A stretch of 39,044 bases of DNA from Pseudomonas sp. GM80 (GCF_000282515.1 NZ_AKJD01000148.1:1-39044); one strand, 5' to 3'. Counted from the stretch's first letter, positions 8,841-17,291 are shown. A program made the numbers and translations. Notes: generated by a model from the sequence alone, not told the origin.

Positions 8841-8983
8841 GAAAGGTTCTCAAGGGGAAATACGGAGTTACATATTGTTCACTCCGACGACGAATCCCTC
8901 AAGCTTTGTCGTTGCCATGGTGAACACCACGATGCTCATCGGCCCCTGAAAAAACATCAAAGCAGTTAGCCATCATCCACCCC

Positions 8984-8989
8984 TATAAT
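8984..8989 (+). promoter_or_regulatory. Candidate -10 box upstream of the first cluster lipoprotein
   Basis: A perfect TATAAT lies 42 bases before the ATG at 9032. No good -35 box is seen at 16-18 bases upstream, so activity may need an activator. The same TATAATGC string recurs in the stronger promoter of the second paralogue. Confidence 0.4.
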
Positions 8990-9031
8990 GCGTCACCTCT
9001 TCGTACTGTCCGTTCAAGGAAGAACCCGCTC

Positions 9032-10432
9032 ATGCGCCATTGTCTGCTGCCATCGCTGCTGATCGCCGCCATTTTGCAAGTCAGCGGCTGCGCCGCGTAC
9101 CGCGATTACGACCTGGAACTGCAACAGACCACGCAACAGCTCAAGGCCGGCAACATCGATGGCTCGCTCGCCTTGATCGAGGCGCACAACCCGGGCGAAG
9201 AGAAGGATCTGCTCCATTACTTCGAGAAGGGCGCGGTATTGAGCGCTGGCGGTGAGTTCCCACAGAGCCAGGTCGCCTGGCGCAGCGCCGAGCAGATGGT
9301 CATACAGCGCCAGGACACCCTAGAAACCACCGGCGACAAGTTGCTCGCCGCCATGGGCAATCAGTGGGGCAGCATCATCAATGACAAGCTGCGGCGCTAC
9401 GATGGCTACGATTACGAAAAGGTCATGCTGACCACGCAAATGGCCCTGAATCAACTGGCCCTGAATGACTTCGACGGCGCCCGTGCCGACATCAAGAAAA
9501 CCCACGAGCGTGAAGCACTGATCGCCCGGCAACGGGAACTGGAATACGAGCGGGTCGAAGAAGCGGCCAAGGCCAACGGCGCCCGCGTTCACTACAAGGA
9601 TCTGCAAGGCTACCCGGTAGTCATGCTGGAATCGGCCGCCGTGATTGCCTTGAAGAACGGTTATCAGAGCGCGTTCAGTCACTACCTCGCGGGCTTCACC
9701 TACGAGGCACTCGGTGAAAAAGATCTGGCGGCACCCGGCTATCGTCAGGCAATTGAGCTGCGCCCGGACATGGCGTTTTTCCAGCAGGCCCTGCGCGACC
9801 TCGACAGTCCTGGGCTCAAGGCCAACGAAAGTGACGTGCTGATCATCGTCCAAAGCGGTCTGGCGCCAGCCCGCAGCTCGGTGCGCGTACCGTATCCGGT
9901 GAAGCTTAAGGACGGTCAGGTCATCGTCGCCAATGTCTCATTCCCGGTGATGGTGCCCGACACGTCGACCCCTGCCTTCAATCAAGTGAGCATCGACGGT
10001 CGGCAGAACAAGCTGATCGCGGTCAACAGCATTACCGACATGTCCTTGCGCACCCTGCGTGACGACATGCCAGGCATTATCCAGCGCACCACCTACCGGG
10101 CCTTTCTGGCGGCGGACGTTCAGGCCACGGACAATCGACGCGATCCGAGCAAAGCTTCGTATGTCACCCACTGGGACGGTTTCGAGCAGGCCGACACACG
10201 CACCTGGCGCACCTTGCCCAACCTCACCCAAGTCGTGCGCCTGCGCCTGAAGAAGGGCGACCACTTGATCAGCCTCCCCAACACCCCGGGGACTGCTCCG
10301 TTGAAAATCCGTATCGACCAGAACCGCCAAGTCGTTGGTCTGCGCGCCCTGGGCGATCGAATATTTGCCAATGGCAGTGCATTTCAGTCCAGTGGAGCAC
10401 CGGCAAGCAGCGTGGTATCGAACCTGAAATAA
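9032..10432 (+). CDS. COG3014-type outer-membrane lipoprotein with TPR-like repeats (paralogue 1)
   Basis: A 466-residue predicted lipoprotein of unknown function. The signal sequence ends in the lipobox VSGC (lipidated C20) followed by Ala-Ala, which favours outer-membrane sorting. Residues about 25-250 are helical with repeat-like segments: DYDLELQQTTQQLKAGN, a central RRYDGYDYEKVMLTTQMALN, and SHYLAGFTYEALGEKDLAAP. The C-terminal third is rich in beta-forming stretches. The whole protein is clearly homologous to the product of the next gene, including the block RTWRTLPNLTQVVRLRLKKG near the C-terminus. GGAAGAA precedes the ATG. It opens a five-gene envelope cluster. Confidence 0.85.
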   Translation: MRHCLLPSLLIAAILQVSGCAAYRDYDLELQQTTQQLKAGNIDGSLALIEAHNPGEEKDLLHYFEKGAVLSAGGEFPQSQVAWRSAEQMVIQRQDTLETTGDKLLAAMGNQWGSIINDKLRRYDGYDYEKVMLTTQMALNQLALNDFDGARADIKKTHEREALIARQRELEYERVEEAAKANGARVHYKDLQGYPVVMLESAAVIALKNGYQSAFSHYLAGFTYEALGEKDLAAPGYRQAIELRPDMAFFQQALRDLDSPGLKANESDVLIIVQSGLAPARSSVRVPYPVKLKDGQVIVANVSFPVMVPDTSTPAFNQVSIDGRQNKLIAVNSITDMSLRTLRDDMPGIIQRTTYRAFLAADVQATDNRRDPSKASYVTHWDGFEQADTRTWRTLPNLTQVVRLRLKKGDHLISLPNTPGTAPLKIRIDQNRQVVGLRALGDRIFANGSAFQSSGAPASSVVSNLK

Positions 10433-10470
10433 GTAATGGCACCTAACTAACCAGTGCAATTAAAAAGCTA

Positions 10471-10499
10471 TTACATAGCCACCATTCGCCGCTTATAAT
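10471..10499 (+). promoter_or_regulatory. Sigma-70 type promoter of the second lipoprotein gene
   Basis: TTACAT (10471-10476), a 17-base spacer and TATAAT (10494-10499) form a near-consensus promoter. It lies in the gap between the two paralogues, so the downstream four genes can be expressed separately from the first. A transcript from here would have a leader of about 135 bases before the ATG at 10641, with a small CCTCAggatatGAGG hairpin near 10534-10548. Confidence 0.65.
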
Positions 10500-10640
10500 G
10501 CCGCGCCCTCGCTAACGCGAACCGGCATTAAAGCTCCTCAGGATATGAGGAATTGGCAGGAGGCCAGCGCCACTGTCGATGGGTCACACCAGCCCGACCA
10601 GCATCCGCGGCTGTATTTACTCCAGGGAAGAAGTACCCCC

Positions 10641-12035
10641 ATGGCATTCCGCGCTCCCTCCTTGATCGCGCTCAGCGCGGTCACTTTGCTGTCCGGCTGT
10701 TCCGCTTTCCGCAATTACGACTCCGAACTGGCCCAGACCAATCAGCAACTGGCGACCGGCAACGTCGACGCTGCGCTGACCCTGCTGGAAAAGAACAACA
10801 GCGGCCCGGACAAAGACCTGCTCTATTACTTCGAGAAAGGTGAGTTGCTGCGCGCCAAGGGTGACCTGTCCGGCAGCCAGAGCGCCTGGACCAGCGCCGA
10901 TCAGGTGGTCGGTCAGTGGGAAGACTCGGTCAAGCTCGACACTGGTAAGTACCTGGCTCAGTTCGGCAGCTTCATCGTCAACGACAAGGTGCGTCGTTAC
11001 GAAGGCTACGACTATGAAAAAGTCATGCTGACCACGCAGATGGCCCTGAACCTGCTGGCGGTGAATGACTTTGACGGCGCACGCACCGCGATCAAGCGGA
11101 CTCACGAGCGTGAAGCGGTGATCGCTGACCTGCGCGACAAGGAATACCTCAAGAGCGAAGAAGAGGCCGAGAAAGAAGGCGTCAAGACCCAGTACAAAGA
11201 CCTGCAGGGTTATCCGGTCGCCAGCCTCGATGCACCGGAAGTCGTCGGCCTGAAGAACAGCTACCAGAGTGCGTTCAGCCATTACCTCTCCGGTTTCGTC
11301 TATGAAGCCCTGGGCGAGAAAGGCCTGGCTGCACCGGGCTACCGCAAGGCCGCCGAACTGCGTCCGAACACGCCGCTGCTGGAGCAGGCGCTGATCAACC
11401 TCGACAAGCCGGTCAAATCCGACGACAGCGATATCCTGATCGTGGTGCAAAGCGGCCTGGCGCCGGCACGTGACTCGATCCGCATTCCGTTGCCGCTGCC
11501 GATTTCCAACAGCGTGGTGATCACGCCGCTGTCGTTCCCGGTGATCAAACCGGACACCTCCACCGCCACCTTCGCGCAGATCGGTGTCGACGGTCAGCAG
11601 GTTGACCTGACGGCCCTCAACAGCACCACGGCGATGTCCCGTCGCGCCCTGCGCGACGACATGCCGGGGATCATCGTGCGCACCACCGTGCGCGCAATCA
11701 CCAAAGGCGTGGCGCAGAAGAAGATCAACGAAACCAACCCGCTGGCCGGTCTGGCTGTCGGTATCTCTTCAGCTGTGCTCGAAGGTGCCGATACCCGTAC
11801 GTGGCGTACCCTGCCGGACTACACCCAAGTGGTGCGTCTGCGCCTGAAAAAAGGCGAGCATCAGGTTACCCTGCCGAGCGCGGTTGGCGGCTCGGTGGTC
11901 AAGGTCACCGTCGACCAGCGTTATCAGGTCATCAGCCTGCGCGCCGTCGGTAACCAGGTGTTCGCTGGCGGTCTGGCCGCCCACGTGATCCCGAGTGCCA
12001 GTGCGACCAACGTCGCCAGCCTCAAACAACCTTAA
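10641..12035 (+). CDS. COG3014-type outer-membrane lipoprotein with TPR-like repeats (paralogue 2)
   Basis: A 464-residue predicted lipoprotein. I chose the ATG at 10641 because AGGGAAGAAG lies just before it and the signal peptide then has normal length, with lipobox LSGC (C20). The frame is open 32 codons further up, but that extension would bury the lipobox. It is collinear with the preceding gene product: FRNYDSELAQTNQQLATGN at the N-terminus, RRYEGYDYEKVMLTTQMALN in the middle, and RTWRTLPDYTQVVRLRLKKG near the end. It carries a short extra segment around residues 355-380. Function unknown. Followed after 15 bases by the YcfL-like gene. Confidence 0.87.
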   Translation: MAFRAPSLIALSAVTLLSGCSAFRNYDSELAQTNQQLATGNVDAALTLLEKNNSGPDKDLLYYFEKGELLRAKGDLSGSQSAWTSADQVVGQWEDSVKLDTGKYLAQFGSFIVNDKVRRYEGYDYEKVMLTTQMALNLLAVNDFDGARTAIKRTHEREAVIADLRDKEYLKSEEEAEKEGVKTQYKDLQGYPVASLDAPEVVGLKNSYQSAFSHYLSGFVYEALGEKGLAAPGYRKAAELRPNTPLLEQALINLDKPVKSDDSDILIVVQSGLAPARDSIRIPLPLPISNSVVITPLSFPVIKPDTSTATFAQIGVDGQQVDLTALNSTTAMSRRALRDDMPGIIVRTTVRAITKGVAQKKINETNPLAGLAVGISSAVLEGADTRTWRTLPDYTQVVRLRLKKGEHQVTLPSAVGGSVVKVTVDQRYQVISLRAVGNQVFAGGLAAHVIPSASATNVASLKQP

Positions 12036-12050
12036 GAACGGAGTCTTTGC

Positions 12051-12425
12051 ATGCGCTTCAAACTCATCGCCGTCGCCGCCCTCGCCTTGCTGGCGAGCGG
12101 CTGCGCCACCCCGCCACCACCTGAGCCGGGCAGCGCCGCGAGCAAAGTCGTGGCCATGGGTCCGCAGAAACACATCGTCGTCGGCGCCATGCGCGTCGCC
12201 CGCGAAAACGGTTTCATGACCGTCAACGTGCAGTTGAGCAACACCCTCAACAGCAACAAGACGTTCTACTACCGCTTCGCCTGGCTAGGCCCGGAAGGCT
12301 TCCCGATTGCCGACGAGGAAGTCTGGAAAAGCCAGATGATGTACGGCGCCCAGACCAGCTTCATTCAGGGCATCGCCCCGACGCCGAAAGCCGTGGACTT
12401 CCGTCTGGAACTCAAGACGCCGTAA
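12051..12425 (+). CDS. YcfL family lipoprotein (DUF1425)
   Basis: A small outer-membrane lipoprotein of 124 residues. Lipobox LASGC gives lipidated C18, then a Pro-rich linker and a compact beta domain of the YcfL type (VNVQLSNTLNSNKTFYYRFAW, about 64-84; GFPIADEEVW, about 88-97). In E. coli ycfL lies directly before lpoB (ycfM), the same order as here. Its molecular role is unknown. GGAG lies 7 bases before the ATG. The previous stop codon is 15 bases upstream and the lpoB-like gene follows after 36 bases, so these are one transcription unit. Confidence 0.86.
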   Translation: MRFKLIAVAALALLASGCATPPPPEPGSAASKVVAMGPQKHIVVGAMRVARENGFMTVNVQLSNTLNSNKTFYYRFAWLGPEGFPIADEEVWKSQMMYGAQTSFIQGIAPTPKAVDFRLELKTP

Positions 12426-12461
12426 GCCCGCCACCCTATTTCTGATTTAGAGAGCATTCCC

Positions 12462-13049
12462 ATGTTTGCACGCTTTTCCTGCATCGCCGTTATTGCCCTG
12501 CTGGCCTCCGGCTGCGTCAACACTTCGCCGACCCTGGGCAGCAAGAACATCAGCTACGGTGATACCAAAGCCGTTGAAACCGTGACCAACGAATTCGGTT
12601 CGACCGACCTGCAGATGATTGCCGAGTCGATGACCCGTTCGATGGCTCAGTCCGGCATCCTGCAAGGTCGCCCGGTGGTTCAGGTCTACGATGTGAAGAA
12701 CAAGACCAGCGAATACATCGACACGCGTGAGATCACCACCAGCATCAAGACTCAGCTGATGAAGACCGGCGTCGCCCGTTTCGCCAGCGACAACACCGCC
12801 ATGCAGAGCCAGGTCGACCAGCTCAAGCTGCAAAACCAGAGCGGTCTGTACAAGAAAAGCACCGTGGCCAAGACTGGCAACATGATCGCGGCCAAATACC
12901 GTCTGGAAGGTTCGATCAGCTCGATCGTCAAGCGCAGCAGCGACTACAAGGACGTCTTCTACAAATTCAGCCTGCAACTGATCGACGTTGAAAGCGGTCT
13001 GGCCGAGTGGATGGACGAAAAAGAGATCCGCAAAACCACGGAGCGTTAA
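12462..13049 (+). CDS. LpoB-like lipoprotein (penicillin-binding protein activator family)
   Basis: A 195-residue predicted outer-membrane lipoprotein. Lipobox LASGC gives C18, followed by a short linker and an LpoB/CsgG-like alpha/beta domain. Typical segments are VVQVYDVKNKTSEYIDTREI (about 68-87), IAAKYRLEGSISSIVKR (about 144-160) and the C-terminal SGLAEWMDEKEIRKTTER. In E. coli LpoB reaches through the peptidoglycan to activate PBP1b. The linker here is much shorter than that of E. coli LpoB, and Pseudomonas PBP1b is known to use a different activator, LpoP. A PBP1b-activating role is therefore doubtful, and the name reflects fold family only. Confidence 0.82.
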   Translation: MFARFSCIAVIALLASGCVNTSPTLGSKNISYGDTKAVETVTNEFGSTDLQMIAESMTRSMAQSGILQGRPVVQVYDVKNKTSEYIDTREITTSIKTQLMKTGVARFASDNTAMQSQVDQLKLQNQSGLYKKSTVAKTGNMIAAKYRLEGSISSIVKRSSDYKDVFYKFSLQLIDVESGLAEWMDEKEIRKTTER

Positions 13050-13052
13050 TTG

Positions 13053-13796
13053 ATGCGCGCATGGATTGGCATGATGGCCCTGGCTTGCGCGTTCAGCGTG
13101 CAAGCGGCCCCGAAAGTCGCGGTAACGGATCTGGCGTACCAGGAACGTGTGGAGCAATACATCCACATCGTTTCGTCGCAGAACAATTACCGCGAGGGTT
13201 ACTACAGCTCCAGCGGCTCGTCGAACTACAACGAGTACGAAGCGAACACCAGCTACATCGAGCAGGCCGAGCTGCGTAAATTCACCGGCGACATCAAGGG
13301 TGAAATTCTCCGCACCGGCATGTTCCAGCTGATCCAGGGCACGCCGTACACTGCCTCGTCCAAGGGTGACATCTACGATGTGATCAAGCGAATCAAGTCC
13401 GGCGCCTTCAAAGGCGCCGACTATGTGTTGTTCGGGACGGTGTCGGACATCGACTTCACCCAGGACATCAACGAGCTGGCGAACACCGACAGCTATTCGG
13501 CGGTGCTGGGCCTGACGCTGGTGGCGGATTTCAGCCTGATCAACACCAAGACCTTCGAGATCACTTCGGCCTTCACGGCGATGGGCGAAGCGCAGGACAC
13601 CAAACTGGTGAACCACCGCGACATCAAGATCTCACTGAACCGCCCACGGGTGGTACGTGACGTGTCGAAGGCGCTGGGTGAGGACGTGGCCGGGCAGCTG
13701 AGCATGCAGCTTGGTGGTGGCGGGTACGAGCAGCCGCGCGAAGCACCGCAGCGCAACAACCTGCCGCGCGATACTGCGCCGGTGATCCTGCGCTGA
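13053..13796 (+). CDS. Exported CsgG/LpoB-like protein
   Basis: A 247-residue protein with a cleavable signal peptide (probable cut after SVQA, about residue 18) and no lipobox. The mature part begins PKVAVTDLAYQERV, a CsgG/LpoB-type first strand. An unusual Tyr/Ser/Asn-rich insert (about 38-65) follows, then helices and strands with GDIYDVIKRIKSGAFKGADYVLFGTV (about 108-133). The tail after residue 220 is Gly, Arg and Pro rich and likely disordered. I prefer the ATG at 13053 to the adjacent TTG at 13050; GGAG lies 9 bases upstream, inside the preceding gene. It is 3 bases from the lpoB-like stop codon, so translation is coupled. Function unknown. Confidence 0.78.
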   Translation: MRAWIGMMALACAFSVQAAPKVAVTDLAYQERVEQYIHIVSSQNNYREGYYSSSGSSNYNEYEANTSYIEQAELRKFTGDIKGEILRTGMFQLIQGTPYTASSKGDIYDVIKRIKSGAFKGADYVLFGTVSDIDFTQDINELANTDSYSAVLGLTLVADFSLINTKTFEITSAFTAMGEAQDTKLVNHRDIKISLNRPRVVRDVSKALGEDVAGQLSMQLGGGGYEQPREAPQRNNLPRDTAPVILR

Positions 13797-13841
13797 TTGC
13801 AGGCCTGCACAAATCTGATGTGAACTTTGTGCTGTGGACTT

Positions 13842-13946
13842 TGTGGTGAGGGGATTTATCCCCGATGGCTCGCGAAGCGGGCCCCCTCTTGATCTTAAAA
13901 GAAGGGGCCGCTGCGCAGCCCATCGGGGATAAATCCCCTCACCACA
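13842..13946. repeat. Inverted REP pair (GAGGGGATTTATCCCC family)
   Basis: TGTGGTGAGGGGATTTATCC and its inverse copy enclose a centre of mixed sequence that itself contains a shorter GGGCC/GGCCC inversion. It lies between the convergent ends of the envelope cluster and the LysE-type gene and can serve both as a transcript end. A second copy of this family is at 33393-33487. Confidence 0.88.
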
Positions 13947-13964
13947 GTTGTGTGTCTGTGAGGT

Positions 13965-14597
13965 TTAGGCGGCTGCTTTGCGCAGCGTCGCCATAAACGC
14001 CGCCGCGCCAATGAACAGCCCGGCAAACGTGCGGTTCATGCGTTTCTGCTGTTGCGGTGTGCGCAACAGACGCAGCACCTTCGAGGCCAGACCGGTATAA
14101 CCGGCCATCACAATCAGGTCGACGCAGATCATGGTTGCGCCGATCACCACGTACTGAATCAGCAGCGGCGCGTGCGGATTGATGAACTGCGGCAGCACCG
14201 CCAGCATGAACACCAGCGCCTTGGGGTTGCTGATGTTGACCAGAAAACCACGGAACACCAATGCCAGCGGCTTGCCGATCGGCCGCACCGCCGCGTCATC
14301 GCTCATGTCCATGGGCTGCGCGCGCCATTGCTTGATGGCCAGATACACGAGGTAAGCGACACCGAACCATTTGATGGCGTGGAAGGCAGTCGCCGAAGCG
14401 GTCAGGATCGCGCCAACGCCGGCGCCGACAATCGCAATCTGCACCGCCAGGCCAATCTGCAGGCCGAGGGCGTTCCAGTAACCGCGCCAGAAACCGTATT
14501 GCAGACCGCTGGACATCGACGCAATGGCGCCAGCACCCGGGGACAGACTGATCACCCAGCAGGCGGCAAAAAACGCCAGCCATGTTTGAAGCTCCAT
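13965..14597 (-). CDS. LysE/RhtB family amino-acid exporter
   Basis: An inner-membrane efflux protein of 210 residues with about six membrane helices. RhtB-type signatures are SLSPGAGAIASMSSGLQYG (about 20-38), FRGFLVNISNPKALVFMLAV (about 117-136) and a C-terminal hydrophobic segment. Family members export lysine, threonine, homoserine lactone or leucine; the substrate here is not predictable. The start at 14597 gives MELQTWLAFF and has GAGG a few bases upstream; the longer open frame adds a non-hydrophobic leader and is rejected. It stands alone between two REP pairs. Confidence 0.9.
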   Translation of the reverse strand: MELQTWLAFFAACWVISLSPGAGAIASMSSGLQYGFWRGYWNALGLQIGLAVQIAIVGAGVGAILTASATAFHAIKWFGVAYLVYLAIKQWRAQPMDMSDDAAVRPIGKPLALVFRGFLVNISNPKALVFMLAVLPQFINPHAPLLIQYVVIGATMICVDLIVMAGYTGLASKVLRLLRTPQQQKRMNRTFAGLFIGAAAFMATLRKAAA

Positions 14598-14658
14598 CGC
14601 ACACCTCGCATCTGAATCGTGACAGACGCTCAAGCTAATGCGGATCGGAGCTAAAAGC

Positions 14659-14733
14659 AAAAGATCGCAGACTCCGGCAGTTCCTACGTGAGAATGCGAT
14701 CCCTGTAGGAGCTGCCGAAGGCTGCGATCTTTT
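14659..14733. repeat. Inverted REP pair (AAAAGATCGCAG family)
   Basis: AAAAGATCGCAGACTCCGGC faces its inverse copy, which ends GGCTGCGATCTTTT. The left arm has drifted (GACTCC, TTCCTACG) relative to the right. It lies between the MscS gene and the LysE-type gene and may end the MscS transcript. Confidence 0.88.
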
Positions 14734-14749
14734 GATCTTGCTTGAAACC

Positions 14750-15331
14750 CTACTTCTCAAAACCGCTAGACGGAAACACATCCGTCCCACGCCAACGCCG
14801 TACCGAACGCTGGAAGAACAGACTGTTCGGCACCTGCACCATCGCGCTCCCCGTCCCCAACTCTTCCGCTTCGATCAACGTCGTGTAAAGCAGATTGATC
14901 GCCACCACCCGCCCCTTCACGCCAGGCTTGTCCGTGGTGTCGACCAGTTCAACGATATCGCCCAGCCGAAACGGCCCGACCGTAAAGATCAGAATTGCGC
15001 ACAGCAGGTTCGACAGCACACTCCACATCGCGAAGAACGCGACCGCCGCCACCGCGACGAAACCCGACAGCGCCGTCCACAACACCGTGGCCGAAACACC
15101 GAGGCGTTCCAAAACAAAGATCACCGCACTGCCCATGATCAGCCAGCGCAGCACGCCACGCAGCGGCATCAGCAACTGCGGCGGGAACGGATAGCGCTCA
15201 CCCAGGCGGGTCAGGCACTTGGCAACGAAGCGTTGGGCGAGATAGCCGGCCAGCAGGATCAGCAGAATCTGCACGCCCAGCCAGATTGGCTCGACCCACA
15301 TCGCCGGCAGCGGCAGCTTGAACGCTTCCAT
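14750..15331 (-). CDS. Small MscS family mechanosensitive channel
   Basis: A 193-residue inner-membrane channel protein, shorter than E. coli MscS (286 residues). It has about three membrane helices, the MscS core sequence WSVLSNLLCAILIFTVGPFRLGDIVEL (in two parts, about 120-146), and a short beta domain ending VQVPNSLFFQRSVRRW. It lacks most of the C-terminal vestibule. The start ATG at 15331 shares one base with the stop codon of the upstream ABC-F gene (TGATG), so translation is coupled. Likely role is relief of turgor on osmotic downshift. Confidence 0.88.
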   Translation of the reverse strand: MEAFKLPLPAMWVEPIWLGVQILLILLAGYLAQRFVAKCLTRLGERYPFPPQLLMPLRGVLRWLIMGSAVIFVLERLGVSATVLWTALSGFVAVAAVAFFAMWSVLSNLLCAILIFTVGPFRLGDIVELVDTTDKPGVKGRVVAINLLYTTLIEAEELGTGSAMVQVPNSLFFQRSVRRWRGTDVFPSSGFEK

Positions 15332-17241
15332 CAGGACAGCGCCTCCAGCTCCGCCTGCATGCTTTCCAGCACCTCGAGGGCTTCCATCCACGCCTCTTCC
15401 AGCTCGCCTTCGCGAACCTTCAGCTTGGCTTGTTCGGCCAACAGATCACGCAATTCGTTCTTGCGCGCCGGCTCGTAGATATCGCTGTCGCCGAGGCTGG
15501 CATCGACCTTGGCCAGTTTCTCGTGAAGCTTGCCCAGTTCAGCTTCAAGCTTATCGGCTTCGCGCTTGTGCGGCGCCAGTTGCTGACGCAACGCAGCTGC
15601 AGCCTGACGCTGAGCCTTCTTGTCAGTCTTGTCCGGGTTGGCCGGAGTGTTGCTTACCGGCGCATTGCGCTGGCGGTATTCCACCAGCCAGCGCGCATAG
15701 TCTTCGAGGTCGCCATCGAACTCTTCGACCTTGCCGTCCGCGACCAGGTAGAAGTTATCGGTGGTGCTCTTGAGCAAGTGCCGGTCGTGAGACACCACCA
15801 GTACCGCGCCGCTGAATTCCTGCAGCGCCATGGTCAGCGCCAGGCGCATTTCCAGGTCGAGGTGGTTGGTCGGTTCGTCGAGCAGCAACAGATTCGGACG
15901 TTCCCAGGCGATCAACGCCAAGGCCAGACGCGCCTTTTCGCCACCGGAAAAATTCAGCACCGGCTCATCGATGCGCGCGCCACGGAAGTCGAAACCGCCA
16001 AGGAAGTCGCGCAGGGTCTGCTCGCGCTCGCTCGGTGCCAGACGTTGCATGTGCAGCAATGGGCTGGCCTTGGAATCCAGCGAGTCGAGCTGATGCTGGG
16101 CGAAGTAGCCGACCACGGTGTTCTCGCCACGGGTCAGGCGCCCGGCGATCGGTGACAGCTCGCCGGCGAGGTTCTTGATCAGCGTCGATTTACCCGCGCC
16201 GTTCGGCCCGAGCAGGCCGATCCGTGCCCCCGGGGTCAGTTGCAGCTTGACCTTCTCCAGGATGGTTTTGTCGCCGTAACCCAGTCGCGCATCGGACAGG
16301 TCGATCAGCGGGCTGGAGATTTTCGTCGACTCGCGGAAGACGAAGTCGAACGGCGAATCGACGTGAGCTGCCGACAACTCTTCCATCCGCTCCAGGGCCT
16401 TGATCCGGCTCTGTGCCTGACGGGCCTTGGTCGCTTGCGCCTTGAAGCGGGCGATGTAGCTTTCCATGTGCGCACGTTGCGCCTGCTGCTTCTCGTAGGC
16501 CTGCTGCTGCTGGGCCAGACGCTCGGCACGGGCGCGCTCGAACGCGGTGTAGCCACCACGGTAGAGGGTGATCTTGCGCTGATCGACATGCGCGACGTGA
16601 TCGACGACTTCGTCGAGGAAATCACGGTCGTGGGAAATCAGCAGCAAGGTGCCCGGGTAGCTTTTCAGCCACTCTTCGAGCCAGATGATAGCGTCGAGAT
16701 CCAAGTGGTTGGTCGGTTCGTCGAGCAGCAATAAGTCCGAAGGACACATCAAGGCTTGCGCCAGGTTCAGGCGCATCCGCCAGCCACCGGAGAAATCCCC
16801 GACCTGACGATCCATCTGCTCGTTGGTGAAACCGAGACCGGCGAGCAACTTGCGCGCTCGCGCATCGGCGGTGTAACCGTCGGCGCTGTCGAGTTCCGAG
16901 TGCAGGCGGGCCTGAGCGGCACCGTCATGCGCCGCTTCGGCGGCAGCGAGGTCACGTTGCACCTCGCGTAGACGCAGGTCGCCATCGAGCACATAGTCGA
17001 CGGCAAGGCGCTCGAGCGTCTCGATTTCCTGGCGCATGTGGGCGATGCGCCAGTCGGCCGGCAGGAAGCAGTCACCCGAGTCCGGGTGCAGTTCGCCCCG
17101 AATCAAGGCGAACAGGCTCGATTTGCCGGCGCCGTTGGCACCGATGAGGCCGGCTTTGTGGCCGGCGTGCAGGGTCAGCTCGGCGTCTTCTAGCAGACGT
17201 TGCGGGCCACGCTGTAAAGTCAGGTTCTGAAGTCGGATCAT
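15331..17241 (-). CDS. yheS: ABC-F family ATPase, YheS type
   Basis: A soluble 636-residue protein with two ABC domains and no membrane part; ABC-F proteins act on the ribosome. Domain 1 has Walker A GANGAGKSS (about 34-42), signature FSGGWRMR and Walker B LLLLDEPTNHLDLD. A charged linker with ARAERLAQQQQAYEKQQAQR (about 236-255) follows. Domain 2 has GPNGAGKST, FSGGEKAR and a second LLLLDEPTNHLDLE. A C-terminal coiled coil (about 545-636) ends the protein. Length and layout match YheS rather than Uup or EttA. It overlaps the mscS start by one base and diverges from the TIGR02444 gene across a 50-base gap. Confidence 0.93.
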   Translation of the reverse strand: MIRLQNLTLQRGPQRLLEDAELTLHAGHKAGLIGANGAGKSSLFALIRGELHPDSGDCFLPADWRIAHMRQEIETLERLAVDYVLDGDLRLREVQRDLAAAEAAHDGAAQARLHSELDSADGYTADARARKLLAGLGFTNEQMDRQVGDFSGGWRMRLNLAQALMCPSDLLLLDEPTNHLDLDAIIWLEEWLKSYPGTLLLISHDRDFLDEVVDHVAHVDQRKITLYRGGYTAFERARAERLAQQQQAYEKQQAQRAHMESYIARFKAQATKARQAQSRIKALERMEELSAAHVDSPFDFVFRESTKISSPLIDLSDARLGYGDKTILEKVKLQLTPGARIGLLGPNGAGKSTLIKNLAGELSPIAGRLTRGENTVVGYFAQHQLDSLDSKASPLLHMQRLAPSEREQTLRDFLGGFDFRGARIDEPVLNFSGGEKARLALALIAWERPNLLLLDEPTNHLDLEMRLALTMALQEFSGAVLVVSHDRHLLKSTTDNFYLVADGKVEEFDGDLEDYARWLVEYRQRNAPVSNTPANPDKTDKKAQRQAAAALRQQLAPHKREADKLEAELGKLHEKLAKVDASLGDSDIYEPARKNELRDLLAEQAKLKVREGELEEAWMEALEVLESMQAELEALS

Positions 17242-17291
17242 AATGGCGGCGGAGTCTACCAGCTTCGCTCACAACTGGCGCGAGTAGCACG

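Noticed and set aside
7047..8969. 640-codon frame opposite the FTR1 gene
   Set aside because: Antisense shadow, rich in Arg, Gln and His, without any domain; the FTR1 motifs are on the other strand.
10545..10640. 32-codon N-terminal extension of the second lipoprotein
   Set aside because: It would place the lipobox deep inside the protein and lacks a ribosome site.
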